Shown here: in pieces, positions 1 to 8,374 of the stretch
Numbering within the stretch: position 1 is the first letter of the stretch
Layout: each line of letters opens with the position of its first letter
Source: Acidobacteriota bacterium
Lineage (GTDB): Bacteria; Acidobacteriota; UBA4820; DSQY01
NCBI GenBank assembly: GCA_021787565.1
Contig: JAJYLT010000028.1
Location: forward strand, 1 to 49,921
Reading direction: 5' to 3'
DNA length: 49,921 nt
The notes under the pieces: generated by a model
What the model was told of the DNA's origin: nothing
What the model saw: only the letters and a program-made list of their open reading frames with translations
The model's database searches: none
Translations under genes and position numbers: made by a program

Positions 1-2573
1 ATGGTCGTCGAGACGAGCACGTCGTACCGGCCGTGAAAGAAGGCGATCATCACCTCCTCCAGGGCCCTCTCTCCCATCTGGCCGTGGGCCATGGTGACCC
101 TGGCCTCCGGGACCAACTCCTGGATCTTCCTGGCCGCCCCCGCGATGGTCTCCACCTTGTTGTGCACGTAGTACACCTGGCCGCCCCGCGAGAGCTCCCG
201 GCGGATGGAGGACCTGAGCAGATCGGGATCGAAGGGCTGGACGGAGGTCTGGATGCTGAGGCGGTCCTTGGGCGGCGTCTGGATGAGGGACATGTCGAGG
301 ATCCCCGAGAGACCCATCTGGAGGGTCCTCGGAATGGGCGTGGCGGTGAGGGTGAGGACGTCCACCTTGGTCTTGAGCTGCTTGATCTTCTCCTTGTGGG
401 CCACGCCGAAGCGCTGCTCCTCGTCCACCACCAGGAGGCCGAGCCGGGGCATGGCCACGTCCTTGGAGAGGATCCGGTGGGTGCCGATGAGCACGTCGAT
501 CTCCCCCGCCGAGGCGGCGGCGGCCACGCGCTTCTGATCCCTGGCCTGGACGAACCGGGAGAGCATGGCCACGCGGACGGGAAAGGGGGCGAACCGCTCG
601 CCGAAGCGCTCCATGTGCTGTAGCGCGAGCACGGTGGTGGGGCAGAGTACGGCCACTTGCAAACCGTCTGCCACGGCCTTGAAGGCCGCCCGCAGGGCCA
701 CCTCCGTCTTGCCGAAGCCCACGTCCCCGCAGACGAGACGGTCCATGGGCTTCACCGACTCCATGTCGGCCTTCACCTCCTCCACCGCTCTCGCCTGGTC
801 CGGCGTGAGCTCGAAGGGGAACTGCGCCTCGAATTCGGTCTGCCATTCGCCGTCCGGCCCGAACCGGTGGCCCTCGACCGTCTTCCTTTGCGCGTAGAGC
901 TTCAGGAGGTCGCCGGCGATCTCCTTGACCGCCCGGCGCACCTTGTCCTTGGTCTTCTTCCAGGTGGTGCCCCCGAGACGGTCCAGGGGCGGGACGTAGC
1001 CCTCCGGCCCCGAGTACTTCTGGATGAGATCCATCCGCTGGACCGGCACGAGCAGCCTGCTGTCTCCCTGGTAGGTCAGCACCAGGTAGTCTTCCCGCAG
1101 CCCCTCCCTGACCAGCGTCTCGATGCCCTGGTAGAGCCCCACCCCGTGCTCCAGGTGAACCACCGGGTCGCCCGCCTTGAGGTCCCTGAGCCCCGTGAAG
1201 AAGGCCTCGCGGCGCTGAACGCGCGCCTCCGGGAGCGCCCGTCCGCGCCCGAAGATCTCCTTCTCCGTGACCGTCATCCACCCCAGGCCGGGGAAGACGA
1301 CCCCCTCCTCGGCGGGGGCCAGGGCGCCGTAGAAGCCGGGCGGCAGCTCGTCGCCCCCCGGCGCCTCCCTGAGGAGCGGCAGGTCCTCGGCCAGCGCCAT
1401 CTCGGCCAGCCGGTCCAGGGTGCCTTGCCCCTGGAGCAGGGCCAGGCAGCGGTACCCCTGCGCCACGCGATCCTTGATGTGGGTCAGGAGGCGGTAGGGC
1501 TCGCCGGGGTAGACGGGGGCGCGCTCCGTGGGCACTCCCTCCCCCGCTCCGCCCGAAAAGCGGACGGTTCGAGGATCCTGGAGCAGGGCCTCCAGCTCCC
1601 CGAGGCCCATGAACAGCCGCTCCGGATCGAGGAAAGGGGGTCTGTGCCTGGCCTCGAAGCCGGACCGCCAGCCCTCGAGGGTGCTCTTCGCCTGGTCCAG
1701 GACCTGGGGCGGGTCCCAGAACGCCCACTGGGCGGAGGGGAGGAACTCCTTCAGGGTGCCGAAGAACTCACGGTCCTGGCGCACCTCGACGGCGAGCGAG
1801 GGATAGGTACCCACGCTGGAAAGCCCTTCCAGGCGCAGGGCCCCAAATTCTCCGGTTCCGGCGAGCCGGGCCTTCACGTTCTCCAGCAGGGCGTCGTCGC
1901 GAACGGCCTCGGAGAGCGGCGGCACGAGGAGGGGGCGGCCCACGGCCCCCAGAGAGTGCTGCGAGGCGGGATCGAAGAAGCGCAGGGAGTCCACCTCGTC
2001 GCCGAAGAGCTCGAGGCGCGTGGGCAGGTTTTCCAAGGGAGAGAAGAGGTCCACGATGCCCCCGCGGAAGGCGGCCTCGCCCGGTTCACCCACCTGGTCC
2101 ACCTGCCGATAGCCCAGACGCCACAGGGCGGTGCGGAACTCCCGCCGGTCCAGGGCCTGCTCCTCCTCGATCGTGATCAGGCAGCTCCTCCACCAGCCGA
2201 GCATGGGCACCCTGTAGAGGAGGCTCTCCGCCGTGGCGAGCAGGGAAGGGCGGGCGGAGGCGGCGAGGAGGGACAGGGCGGTGGCCCGCTGGGCAAGGAT
2301 TCCGGGGTGGCCGGGCAATCCCTCGTAGGGGTCCGCATCCGGGGCGGGCAGCCAGAGGGGGGCCTTTCCCTCGCCCAGCAGGGCGCGCAGGAAGCCGTGG
2401 AGCCTCAGCCCGACGGCCTGGGAGGGGACCACGATGGCGACGGCGACGTCCCGCTCGCCGAGCAGCGCCGCCAGGGCGTAGGACCGGCCGGCTCCGCCCA
2501 CGGAGGCCAGTCCTTGCGCACCGCCCAGCCGACGTCCGAGTTCGGCCAGGAAGGCTCTGACCAGGGGCGTCAC
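1..2573 (-). CDS. mfd: Transcription-repair coupling factor Mfd (partial, C-terminus outside window)
   Basis: Mfd is the superfamily 2 DNA translocase that removes RNA polymerase stalled at lesions and recruits UvrA. The reading frame runs from a GTG at 2573 off the left edge without a stop, giving about 857 residues of a protein that is usually 1100-1200. The N-terminal part has the UvrB-like region, then a CarD/RID-like RNA polymerase interaction segment (GDPVVHLEHGVGLYQG), then helicase motifs GDVGFGKTEV (Walker A, near 710-740), DEEQRFG (motif II, near 405-425) and TLTATPIPRTLQ (motif III). The start codon overlaps the stop of the upstream adenylyltransferase gene (GTGA), so the two are probably co-transcribed. 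Identity is secure; only the start codon is a choice. Confidence 0.96.
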   Translation of the reverse strand, partial: MTPLVRAFLAELGRRLGGAQGLASVGGAGRSYALAALLGERDVAVAIVVPSQAVGLRLHGFLRALLGEGKAPLWLPAPDADPYEGLPGHPGILAQRATALSLLAASARPSLLATAESLLYRVPMLGWWRSCLITIEEEQALDRREFRTALWRLGYRQVDQVGEPGEAAFRGGIVDLFSPLENLPTRLELFGDEVDSLRFFDPASQHSLGAVGRPLLVPPLSEAVRDDALLENVKARLAGTGEFGALRLEGLSSVGTYPSLAVEVRQDREFFGTLKEFLPSAQWAFWDPPQVLDQAKSTLEGWRSGFEARHRPPFLDPERLFMGLGELEALLQDPRTVRFSGGAGEGVPTERAPVYPGEPYRLLTHIKDRVAQGYRCLALLQGQGTLDRLAEMALAEDLPLLREAPGGDELPPGFYGALAPAEEGVVFPGLGWMTVTEKEIFGRGRALPEARVQRREAFFTGLRDLKAGDPVVHLEHGVGLYQGIETLVREGLREDYLVLTYQGDSRLLVPVQRMDLIQKYSGPEGYVPPLDRLGGTTWKKTKDKVRRAVKEIAGDLLKLYAQRKTVEGHRFGPDGEWQTEFEAQFPFELTPDQARAVEEVKADMESVKPMDRLVCGDVGFGKTEVALRAAFKAVADGLQVAVLCPTTVLALQHMERFGERFAPFPVRVAMLSRFVQARDQKRVAAAASAGEIDVLIGTHRILSKDVAMPRLGLLVVDEEQRFGVAHKEKIKQLKTKVDVLTLTATPIPRTLQMGLSGILDMSLIQTPPKDRLSIQTSVQPFDPDLLRSSIRRELSRGGQVYYVHNKVETIAGAARKIQELVPEARVTMAHGQMGERALEEVMIAFFHGRYDVLVSTT

Positions 2574-3052
2574 GGCCGCACGCCTCCCAGCCGGGCCAGC
2601 AGGACGGTAGTGGACCGGCCCTCCACGACCGGAATGGTCAGGACGCGGCCGCCGTGGGCCAGGACGTGATCGCGTCCCACGATGGCCTCCGCGGCCCAAT
2701 CGCCGCCCTTCACCAGCAGGTCCGGCGTAAGGAGCTCAATGAGTCGGAGGGGCGTGTCCTCCGCGAAGAGGCAGACCGCGTTCACGGCATCGAGAGCCGC
2801 CAGGATCTCGGCCCGCTCCGCCTCGGGCGTGACGGGCCGGCCCTCCCCCTTCAGCCGCCGCACCGATAAGTCGCCGTTGAGCCCCACCACCAGGCGGTCC
2901 CCGAGGCCGCGGGCCGCGTTCAGGTAGCGCACGTGTCCCGCGTGCAGGAGATCGAAACAGCCGTTGGTGAAGACCACCCTCTGCCCGTCCCGCCGCCAGC
3001 GGCGCCGGCGGCTCAGCAGGTTCTCGAGATCGAGCACCTTCCCCGCGATCAT
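2570..3052 (-). CDS. rfaE2: D-glycero-beta-D-manno-heptose 1-phosphate adenylyltransferase (RfaE2/HldE C-terminal domain type)
   Basis: A 160-residue cytidylyltransferase-fold enzyme predicted to adenylate heptose 1-phosphate to ADP-heptose for LPS inner core. The nucleotidyltransferase signature is clear: TNGCFDLLHAGHVRYL near residues 29-44 (HxGH), and later VKGGDW and the C-terminal EGRSTT segment typical of RfaE2. It is only the adenylyltransferase domain; the HldE kinase domain is absent, so the kinase must be encoded elsewhere. The ATG overlaps the stop of the upstream lipoprotein gene (ATGA) and the stop overlaps the mfd start. Related cytidylyltransferases share the fold, but the motif context favours RfaE2. 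Confidence 0.88.
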   Translation of the reverse strand: MIAGKVLDLENLLSRRRRWRRDGQRVVFTNGCFDLLHAGHVRYLNAARGLGDRLVVGLNGDLSVRRLKGEGRPVTPEAERAEILAALDAVNAVCLFAEDTPLRLIELLTPDLLVKGGDWAAEAIVGRDHVLAHGGRVLTIPVVEGRSTTVLLARLGGVRP

Positions 3053-4242
3053 CTCCCGAACCTCAGCTCGTCGACTCGGCGCTGCATGGGCGGCAGCACC
3101 TGGTCGAGGACCGATTTCAGGGGCACCGCGCGCCCCCCCTCGGCCACGCAGGCCTCGTAGGTCTGGATGACGTCTCCCCTGGCGTCGAAGCTCATCGACC
3201 CCGAGGCCCCCTGGAAGTCCTTCACGGAGAGGAGTCCCTTGCGGACATCCTGGGCCGAGAGGCCATCTCTGGCCATCACCGAAACCAGGACCATGACGGC
3301 ATCGTAGGCGTGGGCGGCATAGATGTCGGGCACGTCGTCGTAGCGACGCTCGTACGAGGAGGCAAAGACCTGCACCGCCGGGGACGACGAGTCGGGGTCG
3401 TAGGTCGGCCCCAGGAAGACCACCCCGTCCAGCAGGCGGCCGGCCTTGGCCATGAAGTGCCGCTCCGCCAGGGCGCTGACGGAGAGCATGGGGCGATCGA
3501 CTCCCTCCTTCTTCAGCCCCGCGATCAGCGGCAGCAGGTCCGGGCCGTACCCCACCAGGTACAGGAGCTGAGCCCCGCGGGATCTCTCCAGCGCGCTTTT
3601 CAGGAAGGGCTCGCTCCCCGCCTCTCCGGCGTTGAAATCGAGGCGGTCCACGCCCCGCCCCTCCGTCGAGAAGCGCTTTTCAAAGGCGGAGGCGAGACCG
3701 TCGGCGTAGGCGTTGCGCTCGGCGAGCAGGAGCACGCGGTTGGCATGGAGCGTGTAGGCCGCCAGATCCGCGGTGGCGCTGCCCTCCAGGGCGTCCGAGG
3801 GCCAGTTTCGAAAAACGAAGTCTCCGGCCTGAGAGAGCTTGGGGCTGCTCGCGGAGGGCGAGAAGAGGACCCGCTGGTACTGGTCGGCCAGCGGCGCCAT
3901 GGCCAGAGCCTCGTCGCTGCTGCCGCCGCCCACCACGACCGCCACCTTCTCATCGAGGATCAGGCTCCGAAAGGCCTCCACGGCCTGCCTGGGATCGGAG
4001 GCGGAATCCCGGACGAGGACCTCCAGCCGCCGGCCCTCGATCCCGCCTTCGCGATTCACCTGGTGAGTAGCCGTGAGGACCCCGCGCTCGAGGCTTTGGC
4101 CATAGGCCGCCAGGCCGCCGGTCAGCGGCAGCACCGCCCCGATCCGGACGGGCCTGGGGCCGCAGCCGAACAGCAGGAGAAGCGCTCCCAGGCCCGACAG
4201 CGTCCGCCAGCCACCTGGAAGGAGAGGAATGAGGTTCCGCAC
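3049..4242 (-). CDS. Periplasmic-binding lipoprotein, branched-chain amino acid (LivK/LpoA-like) type I fold
   Basis: A 397-residue periplasmic binding protein of the Peripla_BP_6 type. It starts at GTG (4242) with GGGAGG just upstream. Residues 1-27 are a lipoprotein signal ending in LLLLFGC, followed by the typical VRIGAVLPLTGGLAAYG opening of ligand-binding domain 1. Later blocks (VVVGGGSSDEALAMAPLAD, DIYAAHAYDAVMVL) also match the family. No ABC permease or ATPase gene is nearby, and the gene is translationally coupled to rfaE2 and mfd, so it may not serve a classical LIV importer. A role like LpoA, or ligand sensing, is possible but cannot be told from sequence. Ligand unknown. Confidence 0.85.
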   Translation of the reverse strand: MRNLIPLLPGGWRTLSGLGALLLLFGCGPRPVRIGAVLPLTGGLAAYGQSLERGVLTATHQVNREGGIEGRRLEVLVRDSASDPRQAVEAFRSLILDEKVAVVVGGGSSDEALAMAPLADQYQRVLFSPSASSPKLSQAGDFVFRNWPSDALEGSATADLAAYTLHANRVLLLAERNAYADGLASAFEKRFSTEGRGVDRLDFNAGEAGSEPFLKSALERSRGAQLLYLVGYGPDLLPLIAGLKKEGVDRPMLSVSALAERHFMAKAGRLLDGVVFLGPTYDPDSSSPAVQVFASSYERRYDDVPDIYAAHAYDAVMVLVSVMARDGLSAQDVRKGLLSVKDFQGASGSMSFDARGDVIQTYEACVAEGGRAVPLKSVLDQVLPPMQRRVDELRFGR

Positions 4243-4330
4243 GCGTGCCCTCCCGGGAGGTCCACTCTAGCCACCCGGGCCATTCCGGTCAAGGAGCCCG
4301 CCAAGTGTTCGGGCGCCGCCCGGGGCGTGC

Positions 4331-4336
4331 TATCAT
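4331..4336 (+). promoter_or_regulatory. Possible -10 element (TATCAT) upstream of the sulfatase/TPR gene
   Basis: TATCAT lies 28 nt before the start codon. No good -35 hexamer is present at 16-18 nt upstream, so this is a weak suggestion only. Confidence 0.3.
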
Positions 4337-4363
4337 CTGGCCCCAAGGGGAGGAGGAACTTCC

Positions 4364-6373
4364 ATGCGCGCTCGATGGCTTGTAGCGGCAGCATTGGGAT
4401 TCGCCGCACTCACGGCGACGGCCCGGGAACCCAGCGTGGTCCTCATCAGCCTCGATACCTTTCGGGCAGACCGGCTCGAGGCCTGGGGAGGGCCCAAGGG
4501 TCTGGCGCCCAACCTGAACGGGCTGGCGGCCGGGGGACTCCGTCTTACGCGATGCTTCACGCCCGCGCCCCTCACGCTCCCCGCCCACGCCACCCTCCTC
4601 ACCGGGGACTTCCCCTCCCGAACGGGCCTTCACGACAACGGCCTGGGCAGGCTGGCCGAGGGGATCCCCACCTTGGCCCAACGCTTCACCTCCCGCGGCT
4701 ACAAGACCTATGCCGTGGTGGCCAGCTCCGTCTTGGCCTCCCGGTATGGCCTCGCGAGGGGGTTCTCGCAGTACGACGATGCCGTGGGTCCGGCTGGTTC
4801 ACGCGGCGCCGAGCAGGTCACCGACCGGGCCCTGAGCGACGTGAAGGCCGCGGGGCAGGCCCCCTTCTTCCTGTGGGTCCACTACTTTGACACCCACGAG
4901 CCGTACGACGCCCCCGAGCGCTTCGCGGGACGGGGGAAGGGTCCCTACGACGGAGCCGTGGCCTACGTGGACGAGCAGGTCGGCCGCCTCCTGAAGGCCC
5001 TTCCTCCGAAGACCATCGTGGCTCTCGTGGCGGACCACGGCGAGGCCCTCGGGGAGCACGGCGAGCCCACGCACGGGATCCTACTCTTTCAGTCCACCAT
5101 CCATATCCCGCTCGTGATCAGCGGTCCAGGGACCGGCGAGCCCCGTCAGATCGACACTGCGTGCTCCCTCGCCGACGTGGACCCCACCCTGTCGGCCTTG
5201 GCCGGCCTCCCGGCATCTGTCTGCGACGGGCGGGACCTATTGGCACCGGGCAAGGCATCTCCGCCAGCCGCCAGGACCTTCCCGCTTGAGACTTGGCTCC
5301 CCTTCGACGCCTACCGGTGGAGCCCGCTCGCCGGGGTGACCGACGGACGCTTCAAGTGGATCCGGGGACCTTCGGACCGGCTCTTCGATCTCCAGAAGGA
5401 CCCAGGGGAGACCCACGACCTGGCCTCCTCTCCGCCCCCCGAGGCCGAGAGGCTGCGCGCGGCCCTCCCCAACCTGGCCCAGGCCCGCCCCCCCGAGGGT
5501 ACGGTAGATCCATCGCTGCGCGGCCTGGGGTACACCCCCGTGCCGGCGGGCTCCTCACCCGGCCCGAACCTCCCCGACCCTCAGGCCCGGGTGGCTCTCC
5601 TGCCCCTCCTCGACCAGGCCCGCCGGAATCGCGCACTGGGGGCGTGGGACCGCGCCCTGGACCTCTGCCGCCAGGTCACCGGCAGGGACCCAGGAAACCC
5701 AACGGCATGGTTTGAATACGGCGAGACGCTCCGGCGGGCCGGCCGGTTGGATCAGGCTCTGACCGCTCTCTCCCGGGCGCTGGCCCTGGCGCCCAACATG
5801 GCCGAGGCGTGGACCGCCAAGGGACACGTCCTGGTGGCCCAGGGCAAGCCGGATGATGCGGCGCGACAGTACCAACGCGCTTTGGAACTCCAGCCGGAGG
5901 AGGTGGCCGCGCTCAATCCGCTGGCCGCCTACTACCTCGACCGCAGCGACACGGAGAAGGCCTTCCCGCTCCTCGACCGCGCCGAGGGGGAGGGCATCGC
6001 CAATGAGAGGACCTATCTGCTCCAGGGGCGCGTCCACCTGGTTCAGAACAAGGAGGACCGGGCGGCCAGGGATTTCCTCGCGGCCCTGCAGATCAGCCCG
6101 TCGCCCCGGCGCACCCTGAAGGAAGAGGCGGACATCTATCTGCTCCTGAAACGCTTCAGCCAGGCCGAGCAGCTCTACAGGGAGGGCATCCGGCTCTATC
6201 CCTCCTATCCACCCAACTACCTCACCCTCGGCACGTTCTGCCTCCAGACCGACCGGCCCGAGCAGGCCCTGGGGCTGTTCCGAAAGGCCCTGGACTGCCA
6301 GCTCGACCCGGCGACCCGAAAGGACGTGGCGGACATGGTGGGGCAGCTGGAGAAGGCGCAGGGCGGACGATGA
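4364..6373 (+). CDS. Sulfatase/alkaline-phosphatase-fold hydrolase fused to C-terminal TPR domain
   Basis: 669 residues with an N-terminal signal peptide (about residues 1-20). Residues 24-330 match the sulfatase-like alkaline phosphatase superfamily: metal ligand region LISLDTFRADRLE (D31), DHGEALGEHGE and HGILLFQSTIHIPLV. The usual Cys/Ser-x-Pro-x-Arg formylglycine motif is replaced by PLTLPAHATLLTG, so the likely nucleophile is Thr71 and the protein is probably not a true sulfatase. It may be a phospho- or phosphoethanolamine-type hydrolase. Residues from about 425 to the end form several TPRs (AWFEYGETLRRAGRLDQAL, AEAWTAKGHVLVAQGKPDDA). Start ATG has GGAGGAGG upstream. It stands alone and is divergent from the lipoprotein gene. 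Substrate unknown. Confidence 0.87.
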   Translation: MRARWLVAAALGFAALTATAREPSVVLISLDTFRADRLEAWGGPKGLAPNLNGLAAGGLRLTRCFTPAPLTLPAHATLLTGDFPSRTGLHDNGLGRLAEGIPTLAQRFTSRGYKTYAVVASSVLASRYGLARGFSQYDDAVGPAGSRGAEQVTDRALSDVKAAGQAPFFLWVHYFDTHEPYDAPERFAGRGKGPYDGAVAYVDEQVGRLLKALPPKTIVALVADHGEALGEHGEPTHGILLFQSTIHIPLVISGPGTGEPRQIDTACSLADVDPTLSALAGLPASVCDGRDLLAPGKASPPAARTFPLETWLPFDAYRWSPLAGVTDGRFKWIRGPSDRLFDLQKDPGETHDLASSPPPEAERLRAALPNLAQARPPEGTVDPSLRGLGYTPVPAGSSPGPNLPDPQARVALLPLLDQARRNRALGAWDRALDLCRQVTGRDPGNPTAWFEYGETLRRAGRLDQALTALSRALALAPNMAEAWTAKGHVLVAQGKPDDAARQYQRALELQPEEVAALNPLAAYYLDRSDTEKAFPLLDRAEGEGIANERTYLLQGRVHLVQNKEDRAARDFLAALQISPSPRRTLKEEADIYLLLKRFSQAEQLYREGIRLYPSYPPNYLTLGTFCLQTDRPEQALGLFRKALDCQLDPATRKDVADMVGQLEKAQGGR

Positions 6374-6380
6374 AAAATGA

Positions 6381-6406
6381 ACCACCAAGACACCAAGACA
6401 CGTAGG
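6381..6406 (+). repeat. Short dispersed repeat, CACCAAGRCACG type
   Basis: The tract contains CACCAAGACACGTAGG. A reverse-complement relative is at 17957-17979 (reading GCACCAAGGCACGAAGG on the minus strand) and a decayed copy is near 6433-6458. Similar A/C-rich strings are common in spacers of many genomes; their function is unknown. Confidence 0.5.
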
Positions 6407-6585
6407 ATTTGAGAGTGGGGACTGGAAGAAAGCCACCGCGGCGCCGAGGCACGGGCGGGGATCGGGAAAATGAAGACAGGGTGAAAACATCGCCGAATGA
6501 GCAGGTAAGGTGAATCCCCGGGCCTGTTCGTCCCCGTTCCCCTGCCTCCCTGCCCCCGTCCCAAATTCCGCGACGGAATTGCACT

Positions 6586-6679
6586 CGTAGGAGCGCCGCC
6601 CCCGGCGCGACGGACCGTACGCGGGCACCGCATCCTGGTCGCAGGGTCACCCGGTTCGCGGCGAGGCGCCGCTCCTACG
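6586..6679. repeat. REP-like inverted repeat pair
   Basis: The left arm begins CGTAGGAGCGCCGCC (6586) and the right arm ends GGCGCCGCTCCTACG (6679), with about 40 bp between. The outer CGTAGGAGCG/CGCTCCTACG is a perfect 10-bp inverted repeat and each arm has internal G+C-rich dyad symmetry (GCGCC/GGCGC). This head-to-tail arrangement is typical of REP/BIME elements mobilised by RAYT transposases; no RAYT gene is in the window. Confidence 0.6.
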
Positions 6680-6721
6680 CAGGCGTTGAGCCGCTATCGC
6701 GGAATTGGGGCCCGTCTTCAC

Positions 6722-7480
6722 CTATCCCCTGGGCATCGGCAGGAGCGCCCCACCGGAGCAGCAGAGATCCACGCCAGTGAGGTGGCGGCTCGCCTCGCTC
6801 GCCAGGAACAGCACCGCCGAGGCCACATCTTCCGCCTCCGCCACGCGGCGCAGCGGTACCGCGGCCACGATCCGGTCCTCGCGCTCGGCCAGGGCCGCTT
6901 CGCTCATGGGGGTCCGGACCCATCCCGGAGAGACCAGATTCACGCGGATGTCAGGTGACAACTCCTGCGCGATGGAGGAGACGAGCGACTGGACCGCTCC
7001 CTTGCTTCCGGCGTAGTGGCTGTGCCCCGGCTCACCGCGCTGGCCCGCCGTGGAGCCGATGAAGATCAAGCTGCCGTGCCCCATCCGGCGCGCCGCTTCG
7101 CGGGCCAGGTAGTACGAGGAGAAGGTGTTGGTCCGGAAGGTGGTCTCCAGGGTCGTCCGGTCCATCTCCAGAATGGGCCCGTCGGTCCAGATGCCGGCCG
7201 AGTGCACCAGCACGTCGAGGCCCCCGAGCACGGCCTGGGCGGCCTCGCACAGGCCAACGCACCCCTCCTCCAAGGCCAGGTCGGCCTGGAGGGCGAAGGC
7301 CCGGCCGGCAAAAGCCTGGACGAGCCCGCTCAGCGGCGCCTCCTGATTGTGGAACTGGGCGGCCACCCTGGCCCCCTGGGTGAGGAAGGCTTCTGCGCAG
7401 GCCAGTCCGATTCCGGAAGAGGCCCCGGTGATCAGGACCCTCCGGCCCTCGATATCCGCGTAGCGCGCGGTTGCTGTCAT
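6722..7480 (-). CDS. Short-chain dehydrogenase/reductase (FabG-like)
   Basis: A 252-residue classical SDR with a Rossmann fold. Seen motifs are the cofactor-binding TGASSGIG (about residues 18-25), the HSAGIW equivalent of NNAG, a catalytic Ser in FIGSTAGQRG, the YAGSK pair (Y-x3-K) and the SPGWVRTPM loop. The cofactor is NAD(P)H and the substrate is unknown; 3-oxoacyl-ACP reductase is one possibility, but the gene is not near other fatty-acid genes. The start ATG follows GAGGAGG. It lies 26 bp upstream of the metallo-hydrolase gene on the same strand, so the two probably form an operon. Confidence 0.88.
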   Translation of the reverse strand: MTATARYADIEGRRVLITGASSGIGLACAEAFLTQGARVAAQFHNQEAPLSGLVQAFAGRAFALQADLALEEGCVGLCEAAQAVLGGLDVLVHSAGIWTDGPILEMDRTTLETTFRTNTFSSYYLAREAARRMGHGSLIFIGSTAGQRGEPGHSHYAGSKGAVQSLVSSIAQELSPDIRVNLVSPGWVRTPMSEAALAEREDRIVAAVPLRRVAEAEDVASAVLFLASEASRHLTGVDLCCSGGALLPMPRG

Positions 7481-7506
7481 CTGACATCCTCCTCGGCTCT
7501 CGGCCC

Positions 7507-8268
7507 TTACAGATCCAGTTCCAGCCCGTCGAACGCCGGTTCGGTTCCCTTCGGCAGCGACGCGGCCAACTCCTCGTGCTCCAGCTCATGGCCCATGTGG
7601 ATCAGATAGGTTCGGCGCGGCCCGATCTCCTCCGCCGCCGCCAGAGCCTCCGCCACCGTCATGTGGGTGGGATGGTCGGGACGCCTGCGCAGGGCGTTGA
7701 TCACCAGCGTGTCCACGCCGCGCAGGGCCGCCACCGCCTCCCCGGGAATCCGCTTGCAGTCCGTGAGGTAGGCGAAGCCGTCCATTCGGTAGCCAGTCAC
7801 GGGCATGCTGCCGTGGTCGGCCTCCACGGGGGTGACGGCGAGGCCCGGAAGAAGCAAGGGGCCCTCCAGCGGCCTTAGCTCCAGCCTTGGAACGCCGCCT
7901 CCCTGGGGCACCGGCTCGAAGGCGTACCAGAAGGTCCGCCTGACGCCCTCCAGAGTGGTCCGGCTTCCATAGACGGGAAGGGAACTCTTCTGCCAGTAGG
8001 CGTAGGGGCGGGTGTCGTCGAGGCCCAGAATGTGGTCGGCGTGAGGATGGGTGAGCAGGATGGCGTCGAGGCACCGGATGCCGAAGCGCAGGGCCTGCTG
8101 CCGGAAATCCACGGCGGCGTCGATGAGCACGGAGAGCTCTCCCTGGCGAATCCAGATCGACTGCCGGAGCCTGTGGTTTCTGGGATCCCGCGACGAACAG
8201 ACGGGGCAGCGACATCCCACGACGGGAACCCCAACCGACGTTCCGGTACCGAGGAAGGTGACCTTCAT
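7507..8268 (-). CDS. MBL-fold metallo-hydrolase (PhnP/RNase Z-like subgroup)
   Basis: A 253-residue metallo-beta-lactamase-fold protein. The chosen ATG at 8268 gives MKVTFLGTGTSVGVP and has GGAGG 6 nt upstream; an upstream in-frame ATG at 8310 would add 14 unlikely residues. The metal-binding motif is THPHADHILGLDD (HxHxDH), with further His in DHGSMPVTGYR and HMGHELEHEE. The N-terminal CRCPVC pair resembles the cysteine-containing loop of PhnP-type phosphodiesterases (cyclic ribose phosphate or related). Many such proteins are annotated simply as MBL-fold hydrolases, so the substrate is not assigned. It is preceded by the divergent winged-helix gene. Confidence 0.86.
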   Translation of the reverse strand: MKVTFLGTGTSVGVPVVGCRCPVCSSRDPRNHRLRQSIWIRQGELSVLIDAAVDFRQQALRFGIRCLDAILLTHPHADHILGLDDTRPYAYWQKSSLPVYGSRTTLEGVRRTFWYAFEPVPQGGGVPRLELRPLEGPLLLPGLAVTPVEADHGSMPVTGYRMDGFAYLTDCKRIPGEAVAALRGVDTLVINALRRRPDHPTHMTVAEALAAAEEIGPRRTYLIHMGHELEHEELAASLPKGTEPAFDGLELDL

Positions 8269-8338
8269 CGGGCCTCCAGGGCGGGATGGTACCACGCCCA
8301 CGGGGATCACCCAAAAGGGGGGAGAGGGGTTCTGTCAC

Positions 8339-8368
8339 TTGACATCTGATCATCCGGGGCCTTACCTT
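8339..8368 (+). promoter_or_regulatory. Candidate sigma-70 promoter for the winged-helix gene
   Basis: A perfect TTGACA (8339-8344), an 18-bp spacer and TACCTT (8363-8368). The predicted start point would fall at about the ATG at 8375, implying a leaderless or near-leaderless mRNA; no clear Shine-Dalgarno is visible before that ATG. Confidence 0.45.
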
Positions 8369-8374
8369 GGGTCC

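Larger units (their letters stand above)
6374..6721. other. 348-bp intergenic spacer between convergent genes, with repeats
   Basis: No credible gene. It holds a short CACCAAG-type dispersed repeat at 6381-6406 with a degenerate second copy at about 6433-6458, a small hairpin AATTCCG/CGGAATT at 6564-6580, and a REP-like inverted repeat at 6586-6679. No T-rich terminator was seen. Confidence 0.7.

Noticed and set aside
657-2669. A 670-residue open frame on the + strand
   Set aside because: It is the antisense of mfd, has no recognisable domain, and is a normal by-product of high G+C sequence.
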